DNA of 64,000 bases from Cytophagales bacterium (GCA_004293815.1 RDZD01000023.1:1-64000), one strand, 5' to 3'. Positions 28,865-37,750 are shown, numbered from the stretch's first letter. The notes: a model not told the origin generated them from the sequence alone. Numbers and translations: made by a program.

Positions 28865-29470
28865 ATGCAAGCTTACCTCAAGTATTTCGGTATCACGCTT
28901 TTAGTTATTCTCATAGACCAAGCCACCAAGCTAGCCGTACACCACTATATGATGCCAGGTCCGCTTGGTGAAATACCCTTATTAGGCAACTGGTTCAAAT
29001 TGCACTACACGCTTAATCCAGGTATGGCTTTTGGCATCGAAATAGGTTCTATGTATGGAAAGCTTAGCCTTACTGTTTTTAGAAGCATTGCTACACTCGG
29101 TATCGCTTATTTACTGACCCGTATGATTCGCAAAGAGCTAAAAGTGGGGCTTTTGATAGCAGTGGCTTTGATTCTGGGAGGTGCTATTGGCAACGTACTA
29201 GACAGCCTTTTTTATGGTGTCGTACTGGAAGGCAACGCTGTTTATTATGAGGGAGATACTCCTCTCTTTCACCCTTGGCTGCATGGCCAAGTGATAGACA
29301 TGATTTACCTAGATCTCTGGGAAGGTTATATATCCCATGACATACCGCTTATTGGCGGTATGTATTTAGCTTTTTGGCCTATTTTTAATATCGCAGACTC
29401 TTCTATTTTTATTGGGGTGGCCATTATTGCTATTTGGCAACGCACTTTTTTCCCGAAAGAATCTGATTAA
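28865..29470 (+). CDS. lspA: Lipoprotein signal peptidase II
   Basis: The 201-residue inner-membrane aspartic protease removes signal peptides from prolipoproteins after diacylglyceryl transfer. It has four to five membrane helices. The motifs are IDQATKL at ~18-24, NPGMAFGI, GGAIGNVLDS at ~105-114, the catalytic Asp145 in GQVIDMIYLDLW and the catalytic Asp178 in FNIADSS. As in many Bacteroidota, an insertion of about 20 residues (YYEGDTPLFHPWLH) lies before the first catalytic Asp. The start at 28865 is chosen from homology and from the promoter 35 bases upstream. Several lipoproteins in this window, such as 7859-9271, would be substrates. Confidence 0.93.
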   Translation: MQAYLKYFGITLLVILIDQATKLAVHHYMMPGPLGEIPLLGNWFKLHYTLNPGMAFGIEIGSMYGKLSLTVFRSIATLGIAYLLTRMIRKELKVGLLIAVALILGGAIGNVLDSLFYGVVLEGNAVYYEGDTPLFHPWLHGQVIDMIYLDLWEGYISHDIPLIGGMYLAFWPIFNIADSSIFIGVAIIAIWQRTFFPKESD

Positions 29471-29507
29471 TTTTTAGGCTGCTCAATATTTAAAATTTCT
29501 TTTGTTA

Positions 29508-31364
29508 TCAGCCTACAACAAACTTTGCGGTCTGTATTCTTCCCTTGTGCATAATTTCTAAAATATAAAGCCCATCCGTGAGGCGCGATACATCTACGCG
29601 CTGCCTATTGCCCTGTTGGCCTTTCTGCTCCCAAAGAAGGTGTCCAGTAGGATTGAAGATGCGTAGTCTCTCGGCTGGCGAATCCACAAATACAGTCTCA
29701 GCACTTGGGTTAGGATACAGTTTGACGCTTTCTTGTGCATCAGTCCATAGGTCTTGAAACCCTGTTGGATCAAACTTCTGAAAAACAGGTCTCATCAAAA
29801 AACTGCCCTGTATGGTTTCGTTTTTTTGCCAGCTATTGGTCACATTAAAAAAAACTCTATCGCCAGAATCCGTGTTCCGATCCAAGCCTAAGGGCAACAT
29901 GTTTTCATATAGTTGTTGAAAACCAATATAAAAAGTGTCAGATACTACCACTGTTTTGCTGAGTCTTATCCGCCTGAAACTATTGAGGCTGTCAGCATAC
30001 TGAAAAGAGGCATTCTGGACGTGAAGCACAGAATCTTTGCTTCTTGAAGCAGCAAAATCTAGCTTTTTCCAGACGTATATTCGGTAGTTTTGGTTGCTCA
30101 CATCCTCGCCCACGCGCATAAAGCTCACATCTATGTCCGTAAGCGTGTCGGGACGTGCAGACACGTACTGGTAGGCTATTTTTCCAAATTTTTGATTGAT
30201 ACCAGCCGCAAATTCAGCCTGACCGTCGTCGTAGGCATAGTAGTTGTCAAAGGCAGTGGTGCTCGACACGCTGTCGTTCAACTGATAGTCAATCGGGAAA
30301 CGGCTATCACCTGTTTTAACCTCAAATCTGTAGATAAGGTTTAGTTTTTTGAGATTTCTGGGCAGGTCTTTGGCGATGGTAGCCGAAGGCATGTAGATTT
30401 GTATGCCTTGGCCTGGCATAATAAATCCACTATCAAACACGGTGGTTATAAGTTTTTTAGAGTCGGCATTCAAGAGATTGCACTTATAAGACACCACATT
30501 GAATACTTCATTAAAGTTGTTGAGGGTGGTGGCGATAGAGTCGCGCTTGTAGGTGAGGGTATCTGACCAGAAATGGTCATAAGGCATGGCAGAATACGGC
30601 TTTGTGAAGAACTGAGGCATTTGACTACAGGCCAAATCTAACCTAAAATCCACGTCGGGTTTACGGTTGATATCCAAATAAATGTAGTCCACACACCACA
30701 CATCAAAAGCTCCTGAACGCCTGCCTCGGCTCACAAACCGAAACTGAAAATATTTGTGGGTAAAATCTTTATCAAAAGCAGGCAAAATAACTTGTGAAAA
30801 GTCCGAGCCTATACGTCCACCTTTTTGCCGCCATTGAGTACGCCATTCGTTTTTATCCGTTTTAAATTGCAGCTCAATATAGTCTGTTGTATCTGGACGT
30901 TCACCCAAACCTCCATGCTGCCAAAAAAAGCTTAGATAAATTGCATCTTCAAAAGTATGTGGCTCAAGATTGATAAAACGAGAACAGAGCGTGTCGCCGC
31001 CGCCTTCGGCTGAGGTTTGTATGTCGTTGTAGGGCCTACCCTCCGCATTGAGCGCGTCCAGCACCGCCACATGCAAAGAAGGTGGATTAACACCCATGCC
31101 TCGGCTCACAAATGCGCCACCCGCTGGCAACCAAAGTGCAGGGCTGGGACGGCCAAGATAACTGCTAAAGTCTTCAAAAAAAGGCAGCTCTAAGACTGTA
31201 CTGTCAGCAGTAAGACGCTGGTTGCTGAACGGATCTGGTTTGCTTTGTAGATTGGGAGCCACAGGCCAGAACTGCCATTGAGCCAAAGCCTCCTCTGGAC
31301 TGGAGAAGAAAAACAGACACGTAACAAGCAAAGCCAGTCTCAAGCAACGATTTGAGTACAACAT
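29508..31364 (-). CDS. Secreted protein with T9SS type A sorting domain
   Basis: The 618-residue product begins with a signal peptide (start ATG at 31364; cleavage expected after EALAQ near residue 29). It ends in a type IX secretion C-terminal domain: YPNPSAETVFVDSP, LRIFNPTGHLLWE and GLYILEIMHKGRIQTAKFVV. The body is beta-rich, with no recognised catalytic motif, although the N-terminal half (ALWLPAGGAFVSRGMGVNPPS...) resembles Bacteroidota secreted beta-sandwich proteins. T9SS exports such cargo across the outer membrane and cleaves the C-terminal domain. Its presence argues that the host has a T9SS, although no secretion-machine gene is in this window. Confidence 0.85.
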   Translation of the reverse strand: MLYSNRCLRLALLVTCLFFFSSPEEALAQWQFWPVAPNLQSKPDPFSNQRLTADSTVLELPFFEDFSSYLGRPSPALWLPAGGAFVSRGMGVNPPSLHVAVLDALNAEGRPYNDIQTSAEGGGDTLCSRFINLEPHTFEDAIYLSFFWQHGGLGERPDTTDYIELQFKTDKNEWRTQWRQKGGRIGSDFSQVILPAFDKDFTHKYFQFRFVSRGRRSGAFDVWCVDYIYLDINRKPDVDFRLDLACSQMPQFFTKPYSAMPYDHFWSDTLTYKRDSIATTLNNFNEVFNVVSYKCNLLNADSKKLITTVFDSGFIMPGQGIQIYMPSATIAKDLPRNLKKLNLIYRFEVKTGDSRFPIDYQLNDSVSSTTAFDNYYAYDDGQAEFAAGINQKFGKIAYQYVSARPDTLTDIDVSFMRVGEDVSNQNYRIYVWKKLDFAASRSKDSVLHVQNASFQYADSLNSFRRIRLSKTVVVSDTFYIGFQQLYENMLPLGLDRNTDSGDRVFFNVTNSWQKNETIQGSFLMRPVFQKFDPTGFQDLWTDAQESVKLYPNPSAETVFVDSPAERLRIFNPTGHLLWEQKGQQGNRQRVDVSRLTDGLYILEIMHKGRIQTAKFVVG

Positions 31365-31401
31365 TATTCTATCTTTTTTTGAGTAATATAAAACCAAAAT
31401 A

Positions 31402-31409
31402 CAAATTTA
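31402..31409 (-). promoter_or_regulatory. Candidate -7 element for the T9SS cargo gene
   Basis: TAAATTTG on the minus strand, 38 bases upstream of the ATG at 31364. No -33 TTTG at ideal spacing. Confidence 0.35.
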
Positions 31410-31508
31410 TGAATAATGACAAAATTCTTGGCACAAAAGTAACGGACAAGACTTAAAAAATTGATGCTTTTTTCATTAGCTCAGAACAAGCCTGCTCAGT
31501 ACCGTGAA

Positions 31509-32015
31509 TTAGTCTTTTTTCCCTCCCATCACTCTATCAACAAGAGAAAAAGCTAGCTGCTGAGAGAAGCCTCTACTGCGTGCATAAACCAGCAAAGCTA
31601 TTTTTTGTTGAGGTGCCAATGTCTTTTTTTGTTTGATACTTACAAACTTTGTTTTGAGAACATGAAGCAAGGCTTCCTCATAAGCTTCTGAGGGCAGGCT
31701 TTGCAAAGCTTTTCTTATTTCTAAACTTTTGAAGCCCTTTAATTTGAGCATATATTCTATTTTTAGATGACCCCAGCGGTTTAGTTTCACTTTGTCATGT
31801 ACATAGCTCTTTAAGAAACGTTCGTTGTTTAGAAAGTTTTCCCGAACCAAGAACGCAATAATTTTTTGGCTGTCCTCCTCAGACATCTGCCAGTCTCTGA
31901 GCTTGGCTTTTGCGTCTGACTCAGCGCGTTCGGCAATAGCACACCATCGCATCAGCAAACTGAGTGCCTTTTGGGGTGTTTTGCTCGGTACGCCTTCTTC
32001 TTTTTTTAGCCACAT
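31509..32015 (-). CDS. recX: RecX regulatory protein
   Basis: RecX binds RecA filaments and limits recombination. The 168-residue product shows RecX three-helix repeats: ALSLLMRWCAIAERAESDAKAKL, then IIAFLVRENFLNNERFLKSYVHDKVKLNRWGHLKIEYML and a third unit near the C-terminus. The 'FLNNERF..SYV.DK....WG..KI...L' string is diagnostic. It follows dedA by 5 bases on the same strand, so the two are co-transcribed. recA is not in the window. Confidence 0.88.
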   Translation of the reverse strand: MWLKKEEGVPSKTPQKALSLLMRWCAIAERAESDAKAKLRDWQMSEEDSQKIIAFLVRENFLNNERFLKSYVHDKVKLNRWGHLKIEYMLKLKGFKSLEIRKALQSLPSEAYEEALLHVLKTKFVSIKQKKTLAPQQKIALLVYARSRGFSQQLAFSLVDRVMGGKKD

Positions 32016-32020
32016 AATTT

Positions 32021-32665
32021 TTAGCGATTATTTTTTTGCTTAAGCTGGGGCTTTTTCTTAAAAAAAGACTGGATGATGGGAATAGCTGTGACCACCACCA
32101 AACCTAAAACGATATAGTTGAGATACTTTTCGGGTGTGGGAATCATTTTTCCAAAAAAATAGCCCGCATTGACTATAGTCATAATCCATAAAAAGCTCCC
32201 AAGCAAATTATAAAAAAAGAATGAACGCTGCGACATTTGCACCATACCAGCCATGATGGGAGCAAAAGTGCGTATGATGGGCAAATAACGTGCTATAAGT
32301 AGCGTTTTGCCACCAAATTTGCGGTAATATGCACGTGCCATAGCAATATAGCGGCGTTTAAAAAATACAGACTCTTCTCTTCGCAACAGAAGCTTACCGC
32401 TTCTGACCCCAAAGTAATAGGCAAAAGTATAACCCAAAAAAGACACCACAAACATAGACAAAAGCAGCAACCACAAAGGATGTGGGAGCGTGCCGATAGC
32501 ACAAAACAGACCTGTTGTGAACAGAAGGGAGTCGCCTGGTAAGAAAAATGCAAAGAACAAACCATTTTCAGCAAACAGAACCGCTAGTAACAAAAACAAT
32601 CCTCCATACGTCAAAATGTATTGTGGATTCATCAAGTTCATTACAACATCAAATAGTTCTTCCAT
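32021..32665 (-). CDS. DedA family membrane protein
   Basis: The 214-residue integral membrane protein has the DedA (VTT/SNARE-associated) fold. It carries FAFFLPGDSLLFTTGLF near residue 40 and the RYLPIIRTFAPIMAGMVQM motif near residue 120, with several membrane helices. Family members flip or recycle lipid carriers such as undecaprenyl phosphate and phosphatidylethanolamine and support proton-motive force. The start at 32665 (MEELFDVVMNLM) is preferred over the nine-residue upstream extension. It lies 5 bases ahead of recX; this pairing is probably positional only. Confidence 0.9.
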   Translation of the reverse strand: MEELFDVVMNLMNPQYILTYGGLFLLLAVLFAENGLFFAFFLPGDSLLFTTGLFCAIGTLPHPLWLLLLSMFVVSFLGYTFAYYFGVRSGKLLLRREESVFFKRRYIAMARAYYRKFGGKTLLIARYLPIIRTFAPIMAGMVQMSQRSFFFYNLLGSFLWIMTIVNAGYFFGKMIPTPEKYLNYIVLGLVVVTAIPIIQSFFKKKPQLKQKNNR

Positions 32666-32868
32666 TGGTTTATCAATTTGCTTTATGCTCAAACTGCCAA
32701 TCTTGCAGATCAGACGAATAAGCAGCTTTATATAGCCTCAAATGTACATAATTTAAAGCAAATGTAAAAGCTTTCTTCAGAAAATGCGTTACATCAGCCC
32801 TATGTATGGCTTTGCAAGGTAGAATACTGAACTATTTTGTCAAGTTCTTTTAGCAAAATTTCTAGTGC

Positions 32869-32904
32869 TTTATCTAAAAAAAGCAAAAACTTTTTTTAGA
32901 TAAA
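32869..32904. repeat. Perfect 15-bp inverted repeat
   Basis: The arms TTTATCTAAAAAAAG and CTTTTTTTAGATAAA match perfectly around CAAAAA. The repeat lies between divergent dedA and PTPS genes, about 200 bases from each start. It may be a protein-binding dyad or a cruciform; no function can be assigned. Confidence 0.6.
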
Positions 32905-33034
32905 TAGCCAATAGCTTATTGAAAAGAGAGTTCTAAAAAAAAATCTCTGGCGCACAATCAAAACCCTTTCATTTAGTGTTTTTCTTTTGTGGCTTTTGCT
33001 ACAAAAGGTCGTAACTTTGTGGCCTTTATTTGTC

Positions 33035-33042
33035 TATATTTG
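33035..33042 (+). promoter_or_regulatory. Candidate -7 element of the PTPS gene
   Basis: TATATTTG lies 45 bases before the chosen GTG start. A second box, TAACTTTG, is at 33012-33019, with a TTTG 22 bases ahead of it. Either could direct transcription. Confidence 0.45.
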
Positions 33043-33086
33043 TGCTATGCAACAAGGCTTTTGGCAGTCATTTAACAGCAACAAAA

Positions 33087-33509
33087 GTGGTTTACGTTAC
33101 TAGGAAAGAACAGTTTTGCGCCTCACATCGCGTGTTTAGGGCAGACTGGTCTCTCGCAAAAAACTTGGAGGTCTTTGGTGCTTGTGCCAACCCTAATTTT
33201 CATGGACACAACTTTGAGCTTTTAGTCAAAGTCAAAGGCCATCCAGATCCCGTTACTGGATATGTCATAGACCTCAAGATCTTGAGTAAGCTCATCAGAA
33301 CACATGTCATAGAACAGGTAGACTATAAAAACCTGAATGATGAAGTGGCTTTTTTAGAAGGTAAACTACCTAGTTGTGAGCATCTTGTTATGGCTTTCTG
33401 GAAAATTCTAGCTCCACTCGTTCAGCAAACTACCAACGGTACTGCCAGCCTGCACTCCTTGGTACTCTGGGAAACAGAGCGAAATTTTGTTGAATACTAT
33501 GGCGAGTAG
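33087..33509 (+). CDS. queD: 6-pyruvoyl tetrahydropterin synthase / QueD family enzyme
   Basis: The T-fold enzyme has about 140 residues. In the QueD reaction it turns 7,8-dihydroneopterin triphosphate into 6-carboxytetrahydropterin for queuosine synthesis; in the PTPS reaction it yields pyruvoyl-tetrahydropterin. The zinc ligands are the His of FCASHRVF and the two His of NPNFHGHNF. A Cys precedes HGH by five residues, as in Bacteroidota and eukaryotic PTPS. The catalytic Glu region is LPSCEHLVMAFW. The start is probably the GTG at 33087 (VVYVTRKEQF), where homologues begin; the upstream extension covers the promoter. No queC/queE is adjacent, so the exact pathway is unresolved. Confidence 0.82.
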   Translation: MVYVTRKEQFCASHRVFRADWSLAKNLEVFGACANPNFHGHNFELLVKVKGHPDPVTGYVIDLKILSKLIRTHVIEQVDYKNLNDEVAFLEGKLPSCEHLVMAFWKILAPLVQQTTNGTASLHSLVLWETERNFVEYYGE

Positions 33510-33512
33510 GAT

Positions 33513-33914
33513 TTAGGTTTCTTTGAAATGTCTGAAATAAAGCTTCAGATTAGAGAGAAAGTCCTCTAGTTCCTCCTGATTAGTGATATAACACTTAACA
33601 TGGAGCGGAACGCGGGGTGGCACAAGTTCTACTACCCACCCTTCCTCTTGCGCATAAGCCAAGAGGTTGGCTCCCCAAGACCTGCCATGCTTGCTTTTAG
33701 GCTGGCTCAAAAAACAGCTCAACTCCAAAAAAGATCCACCGCGAGCGGCTAAATCGGCCAGTAACTTCTCTTCTCCTTCCCAGTCTAAGGCAAACTGATA
33801 GCGATATGCTTCATCTACTTGATACACACAGAGCCATTTTTGATAGTGATTGCTTAGTAACTCAAAGCCAGCCCTAAAACTTTGGACTATCACGCCAATG
33901 TGATTTGGATTCAT
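33513..33914 (-). CDS. Uncharacterised 133-residue protein
   Basis: I do not recognise the family. The likely start is the ATG at 33914 (MNPNHIGVIVQSFRAGFELL); the upstream extension in this frame lies across the menD leader. The protein is soluble, rich in Trp and Tyr, and contains no signal peptide, membrane helix or known motif. Its stop is 3 bases from the stop of the convergent PTPS gene, and its start faces menD (34022) with about 107 bases between. Composition looks like a genuine gene rather than a shadow, since no overlapping frame on the other strand is credible. Confidence 0.55.
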   Translation of the reverse strand: MNPNHIGVIVQSFRAGFELLSNHYQKWLCVYQVDEAYRYQFALDWEGEEKLLADLAARGGSFLELSCFLSQPKSKHGRSWGANLLAYAQEEGWVVELVPPRVPLHVKCYITNQEELEDFLSNLKLYFRHFKET

Positions 33915-34021
33915 ATATTGCCATTTTGTGTTGCAATATGCACAATAAAACGCTTGAAGGGTGGTGTAAGAGCCAAAAACTTTGTGCAATTTTGCGCTCA
34001 CATCGCTTTTCGGAAATAGTA

Positions 34022-35713
34022 ATGCCCTCTTCTCTCATTCACTTTCCCGCCCTACACTGGGCTTCTTTGTGCGCTGCCTCAGGCATTCAAGACGTGATAT
34101 TGTCTCCAGGCTCACGCTCAGCACCGCTCAGCCTCGCCTTTGCGCGAACATCAGGCATACGGTGCACAGTCATAGCGGACGAACGCGTGGCGGGGTTTGT
34201 GGCCTTGGGCATGGCGGAACAAACACAAAAACCTGTAATCGTGGTTTGCACTTCAGGTAGTGCGCTTCTCAATCTTGCGCCTGCTGTGAGCGAAGCCCAT
34301 TTTAGGCAGATACCACTGCTGATACTTTCCGCAGACCGTCCGCCTGAGTTGATTGGGCAACAAGACGGGCAAACTATTTTTCAAGAAAATGCTCTAGGCA
34401 AACACACAAAAGCATTTTTTCAACTCCCCACACGAACAAACGAAACCGTAGAGTTCAGGCACAGTCTCAGAATTTTTCAAGAAGCTATGCTACTCCTTCA
34501 TGAACACCCTAGAGGGGTAGTGCATATCAACTGCCCTTTTCGCGAGCCTTTTTACCCTGACGCGCAAGAAATCAACATACAAACATCACTACAGCCATGG
34601 GCACGGTTTGAGGCTTCTGATATCAGTACAGGGCATTTTCAAAATCGGTTTTTAGCAGCTCTACCCCAGCATCCACGAGTTTTGATTGTAGCTGGGCAAG
34701 GCACTCCTCCTCAAGGGCTTTGGCTGCCACCTCAAGTACCTTTGGTAGCCGACATCATCAGTAATTGCCAACACTTCGCACAAAGCATTAAGCATCATGA
34801 TCTTTTCTTGTCTGCGAGCAGCTCTCTACAACCTCTCCGCCCCAATGTTCTGATAACTTTTGGACAGTCTGTTGTTTCAAAAAACCTCAAACAATTTTTA
34901 CGCAGCGCACCCATCAACACTCATTGGCACATACAGGCTCATGGCGATGTACCAGATACTTTCCACAGTCTCACACACTTAGCGCGTATGCCGCTAGATG
35001 AATTCTGGCAGAATGTGCCTGCTTTTGAGGAAAATAAGGCTTTTTATGAGGCATGGCACATGGCCAACCAAGCAGTGGCCGATATTCAAATGAGCAGCTT
35101 TGAACAGGAGTGGACAGAATTTACTGCCATAGCTCATACGCTTGCTCAGTTGCCAGACCAGAGCTGCTTGCATCTCGCCAATAGCATGGCCGTTCGCTAT
35201 GCCAATTTTTTGGGCTTGTCTTCCAAACAAAAACAAGTCATTGTCTATGCCAATCGCGGCACCAGTGGCATAGACGGGTGTTTAAGTACGGCCATAGGAC
35301 AAGCCAAGGCCAATAGCGAACGCTTGCATTTCCTGCTTGTGGGCGATACGGCCTTCTTTTATGATTTGAATGCCTTTTGGCAAGATAATCTGCCCAAAAA
35401 TCTGCGTATTCTACTCAATAACAACCAAGGAGGAGGCATTTTTCAGTTTTTGCCTGATGCCAGAAAGCAAAGAGAGCTAGAAAAGTTCTTTGTAGTGCCT
35501 CATACACGTCAAGCGCATGGTGTGGCGGCAGAATATGGGCTTTCTTATCAGTCTGCCAAAAGTTTGTTTGAGCTAAAACATGCACTTCCTACTTTCTTGG
35601 CTCCCCATTCAGGTCTACAGATTTTGGAGTGTTTTTCAGAAAGAGACCGCAATTTGGCATTTTTTGAACAGCACAAAGCCCTCATTGCTCAAAAAATGCG
35701 CTCGCTTGCATAA
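34022..35713 (+). CDS. menD: 2-succinyl-5-enolpyruvyl-6-hydroxy-3-cyclohexene-1-carboxylate synthase (MenD)
   Basis: This thiamine-diphosphate enzyme joins isochorismate and 2-oxoglutarate, committing chorismate to menaquinone. The 563-residue chain has the N-terminal SPGSRSAPLSLAF motif, the active-site Glu strand (ADERVAGFVALGMAE), SGSALLNLAPAVSEA and the TPP/Mg site GDTAFFYDLNAFW...LNNNQGGGIF near residue 440. ANRGTSGIDGCLSTAIGQA supplies the isochorismate side. The start at 34022 (MPSSLIHFPALHW) was chosen over a 39-residue upstream extension that covers the leader. menB and menF are not in the window. Use of menaquinone fits Bacteroidota respiration. Confidence 0.95.
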   Translation: MPSSLIHFPALHWASLCAASGIQDVILSPGSRSAPLSLAFARTSGIRCTVIADERVAGFVALGMAEQTQKPVIVVCTSGSALLNLAPAVSEAHFRQIPLLILSADRPPELIGQQDGQTIFQENALGKHTKAFFQLPTRTNETVEFRHSLRIFQEAMLLLHEHPRGVVHINCPFREPFYPDAQEINIQTSLQPWARFEASDISTGHFQNRFLAALPQHPRVLIVAGQGTPPQGLWLPPQVPLVADIISNCQHFAQSIKHHDLFLSASSSLQPLRPNVLITFGQSVVSKNLKQFLRSAPINTHWHIQAHGDVPDTFHSLTHLARMPLDEFWQNVPAFEENKAFYEAWHMANQAVADIQMSSFEQEWTEFTAIAHTLAQLPDQSCLHLANSMAVRYANFLGLSSKQKQVIVYANRGTSGIDGCLSTAIGQAKANSERLHFLLVGDTAFFYDLNAFWQDNLPKNLRILLNNNQGGGIFQFLPDARKQRELEKFFVVPHTRQAHGVAAEYGLSYQSAKSLFELKHALPTFLAPHSGLQILECFSERDRNLAFFEQHKALIAQKMRSLA

Positions 35714-35806
35714 GTGTGCGCCAAGACTTGTGTTTAGAGGCTGAAGCAAGACTAATAAATGAAAGATGGGTGATATCTATCTTTTTAAGAAATCAATGGA
35801 CAAATC

Positions 35807-35844
35807 AAGAGAGGCTGCCTAAAAACTTTAGAACAGCCTCTCTT
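35807..35844 (+). terminator. Hairpin between convergent menD and subtilase genes
   Basis: An 11-bp perfect stem (AAGAGAGGCTG and its complement) with a 16-base loop is followed on the plus strand by a six-T run seven bases later. It lies 95 bases past menD and 32 bases past the subtilase stop, so it may end both transcripts. Confidence 0.65.
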
Positions 35845-35875
35845 CAAGTATTTTTTACCTCAAATGAACTCTAGT

Positions 35876-37444
35876 TTATTTGATAGCTTTTTGCACCGCC
35901 GCAAGAGGTTGTATGAACTTGCCGCTTGCGCTCTTTGAAGGAGTTTCTACGCCTGTTTCATTCAAAATCTGGTATGCCTCTTCAGTACTCAAGTCAGGAT
36001 TGAAAGCCTTCATCATTCCCAAAAGACCCGCCACGTAAGGCGTAGCCATGGAAGTACCGCTCAAGTAACGGTAAGAGTTATCAGGATACGTGGCATAAAT
36101 TTCCACACCTGGTGCTGCTACACCCATTTTGATACTGCCATCAAAGTAGTTTGAGAAATTAGCTAATTTGAGGTCGCTGCTCACAGCTGTAACCGCAATA
36201 ACACCGTCGGCATTAGCAGGTGAGTAATAGTGGGTATCATCGCTAGAGTTGCCAGCAGCAGCCACCACAATGGCACCGCACTTGTTGGCATACTTGATAG
36301 CTTCGGAATAAGCGCGCTGACTTTCATCGGTAGACATGCCACCAAGCGACATAGAGATAACGTCTGCACCGCCATCGGCTGCTTCAATGATGCCATCAAT
36401 AATTCCTTGTTGTGTGCCATAACCTTCATCAGAAAGTACTTTGATGCTAGTAAGCTCTATAAAATCGGCATTGGGCGCAAAAGAGGCTATACCTACGCCG
36501 TTACCAGACACAGCACCAGCAATACCAGCACAGTGTGTACCATGTCCTACTTTATCGCGGTCATAGTCGGAGTCGGTTGAGCTGAAATTATCCGCCAAAT
36601 CCTCGTGCTCTCCTTCTACTCCCGTGTCTAAAATGGCAATTTTAGCTCTTTTAGAAGGCTTTCCTTGCTTTGCCAACCACTCATAAAGTGATGCCACTTG
36701 CATCACCTCCAAACCCCATTGCTTGCTCACTTCGGGGTCGTTGGTATTGATAGAAGATTTGTTCACAGTACCTTGCTCACTTTCAATGATAGGCGTTGCG
36801 CTCAAAACCTCATTCAGCTCCAAGCCTTCTACCAAATCGCTGTTTTGTAATAAACTCATGATTTGCGGAAGACTGTTAATTTGTGCAGCAGGTACATCAA
36901 TGGCCAAATAGTCATCAATTTCGCTTGCTTCTAAATTTTTGGGCTTCCTAAAAGCCGTACGAATGTCTACCTCAAAATCTGCCAAAAGTTTTTCTATATC
37001 GCTTTGGCTAGAGCCAGACTTTACATCTATTAGAATTTCGGCATCAGTATCTAATTTACTGTTTGCATTGTATGTAGTACTTTCTTCGGTTTTTGTGCTT
37101 TCAAACTCAAAAAGATCTTCAAAAAAAGAAGGTATGCTAAAATGCAACACATGAATAACGCCATAAACTACTAAACCAGTCAAAATCATAGTCCAAGTCT
37201 TGCGTACTGCGCGGTTAAAAATGAGTGCGCTTATAGCAATGATAGGCAAGTCACGACCTAAAGAAAACAACATACCAAATAAACCGCCGTCTTTGAAAAA
37301 CAACGAGAACAGGAACGTAAACACAGAAATACCTAAAATGTATTTCCCGCTTTTGTTGTTCTGCGACATTGCAGAAGCCCTGTAAATAAGCATCAAAGAG
37401 GCAATGATACCAATGACGCTGAGACTATAAAGTGTAGTCATCAT
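35876..37444 (-). CDS. Membrane-anchored subtilisin-family (S8) serine protease
   Basis: The 522-residue protein starts with three or four membrane helices (~5-22, 34-52, 58-78, 86-102) in place of a signal peptide. It then has an acidic linker, an inhibitor-I9-like propeptide region (~135-215) and the S8 catalytic domain. The catalytic triad is Asp273 (AILDTGVEG), His301 (GHGTHCAGIAG) and Ser465 (SGTSMATPYVAG); the oxyanion Asn399 is in AAAGNS. All key residues are present, so it should be active. The multi-helix anchor is unusual for subtilases and suggests a membrane-bound processing or quality-control role. It is probably transcribed alone from the promoter at 37473-37503. Confidence 0.88.
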   Translation of the reverse strand: MMTTLYSLSVIGIIASLMLIYRASAMSQNNKSGKYILGISVFTFLFSLFFKDGGLFGMLFSLGRDLPIIAISALIFNRAVRKTWTMILTGLVVYGVIHVLHFSIPSFFEDLFEFESTKTEESTTYNANSKLDTDAEILIDVKSGSSQSDIEKLLADFEVDIRTAFRKPKNLEASEIDDYLAIDVPAAQINSLPQIMSLLQNSDLVEGLELNEVLSATPIIESEQGTVNKSSINTNDPEVSKQWGLEVMQVASLYEWLAKQGKPSKRAKIAILDTGVEGEHEDLADNFSSTDSDYDRDKVGHGTHCAGIAGAVSGNGVGIASFAPNADFIELTSIKVLSDEGYGTQQGIIDGIIEAADGGADVISMSLGGMSTDESQRAYSEAIKYANKCGAIVVAAAGNSSDDTHYYSPANADGVIAVTAVSSDLKLANFSNYFDGSIKMGVAAPGVEIYATYPDNSYRYLSGTSMATPYVAGLLGMMKAFNPDLSTEEAYQILNETGVETPSKSASGKFIQPLAAVQKAIK

Positions 37445-37472
37445 ATTTTTTGGAGATTTTTTTTAATGAGTT

Positions 37473-37503
37473 CAAAGTTAAGATAAAATTATTTGAAAAA
37501 CAA
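37473..37503 (-). promoter_or_regulatory. Promoter of the membrane-anchored subtilase
   Basis: TTG (37503-37501), a 20-base spacer and TAACTTTG (37480-37473) on the minus strand. Initiation near 37466 gives a leader of about 22 bases. Confidence 0.55.
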
Positions 37504-37522
37504 GAACTTATAAAATTTTATA

Positions 37523-37750
37523 CTAAAGTAATTCAAAGCTAGTTACCCGAATAGGAATGCCCCAATTAAATATAGAAACAGTGCCGTCTGAGGCGCGTTC
37601 TGCTACTACACGAACCTGTAAGCCAGCTTTCTGGAGTTCGGAGGGCATATTAAGAGGTCTAAATTTGCGGTTATCATCAGAGAGAATGCTCCAAAAGCCT
37701 GTCTCAATGTTTTGGTAGGCCACCTGGCCAGTGATTTCTAAAGATGCCAT
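37523..37750 (-). CDS. Small conserved protein of unknown function (75 residues)
   Basis: The short protein reads as a compact beta-barrel: GQVAYQNIETGFWSILSDD, then RPLNMPSELQKAGLQVRV and a final IFNWGIPIRVTSFELL. The 'G-V-Y-N-E-GFW-I' / 'P-NLP-Q--G--V-' pattern is a recurrent small domain, also found attached to bacterial lipoproteins. There is no signal peptide here, so the product should be cytosolic. It sits between hemW (144 bases upstream on the same strand) and the subtilase. Function is unknown. Confidence 0.6.
   Translation of the reverse strand: MASLEITGQVAYQNIETGFWSILSDDNRKFRPLNMPSELQKAGLQVRVVAERASDGTVSIFNWGIPIRVTSFELL

Larger units (their letters stand above)
32666..33086. other. 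421-bp divergent intergenic region with a 15-bp perfect inverted repeat
   Basis: A perfect inverted repeat (TTTATCTAAAAAAAG at 32869-32883 and its complement at 32890-32904, 6-base loop) sits mid-way between divergent genes. No transcript should end there. Two TAnnTTTG boxes (33012-33019 and 33035-33042) precede the PTPS gene. No coding frame is evident. Confidence 0.5.

Noticed and set aside
29470-29520. A hairpin of TAGGCTG and CAGCCTA between lspA and the T9SS gene
   Set aside because: The stem is 7 bp with a loop of about 27 bases and no T-run, so it is not a convincing terminator.
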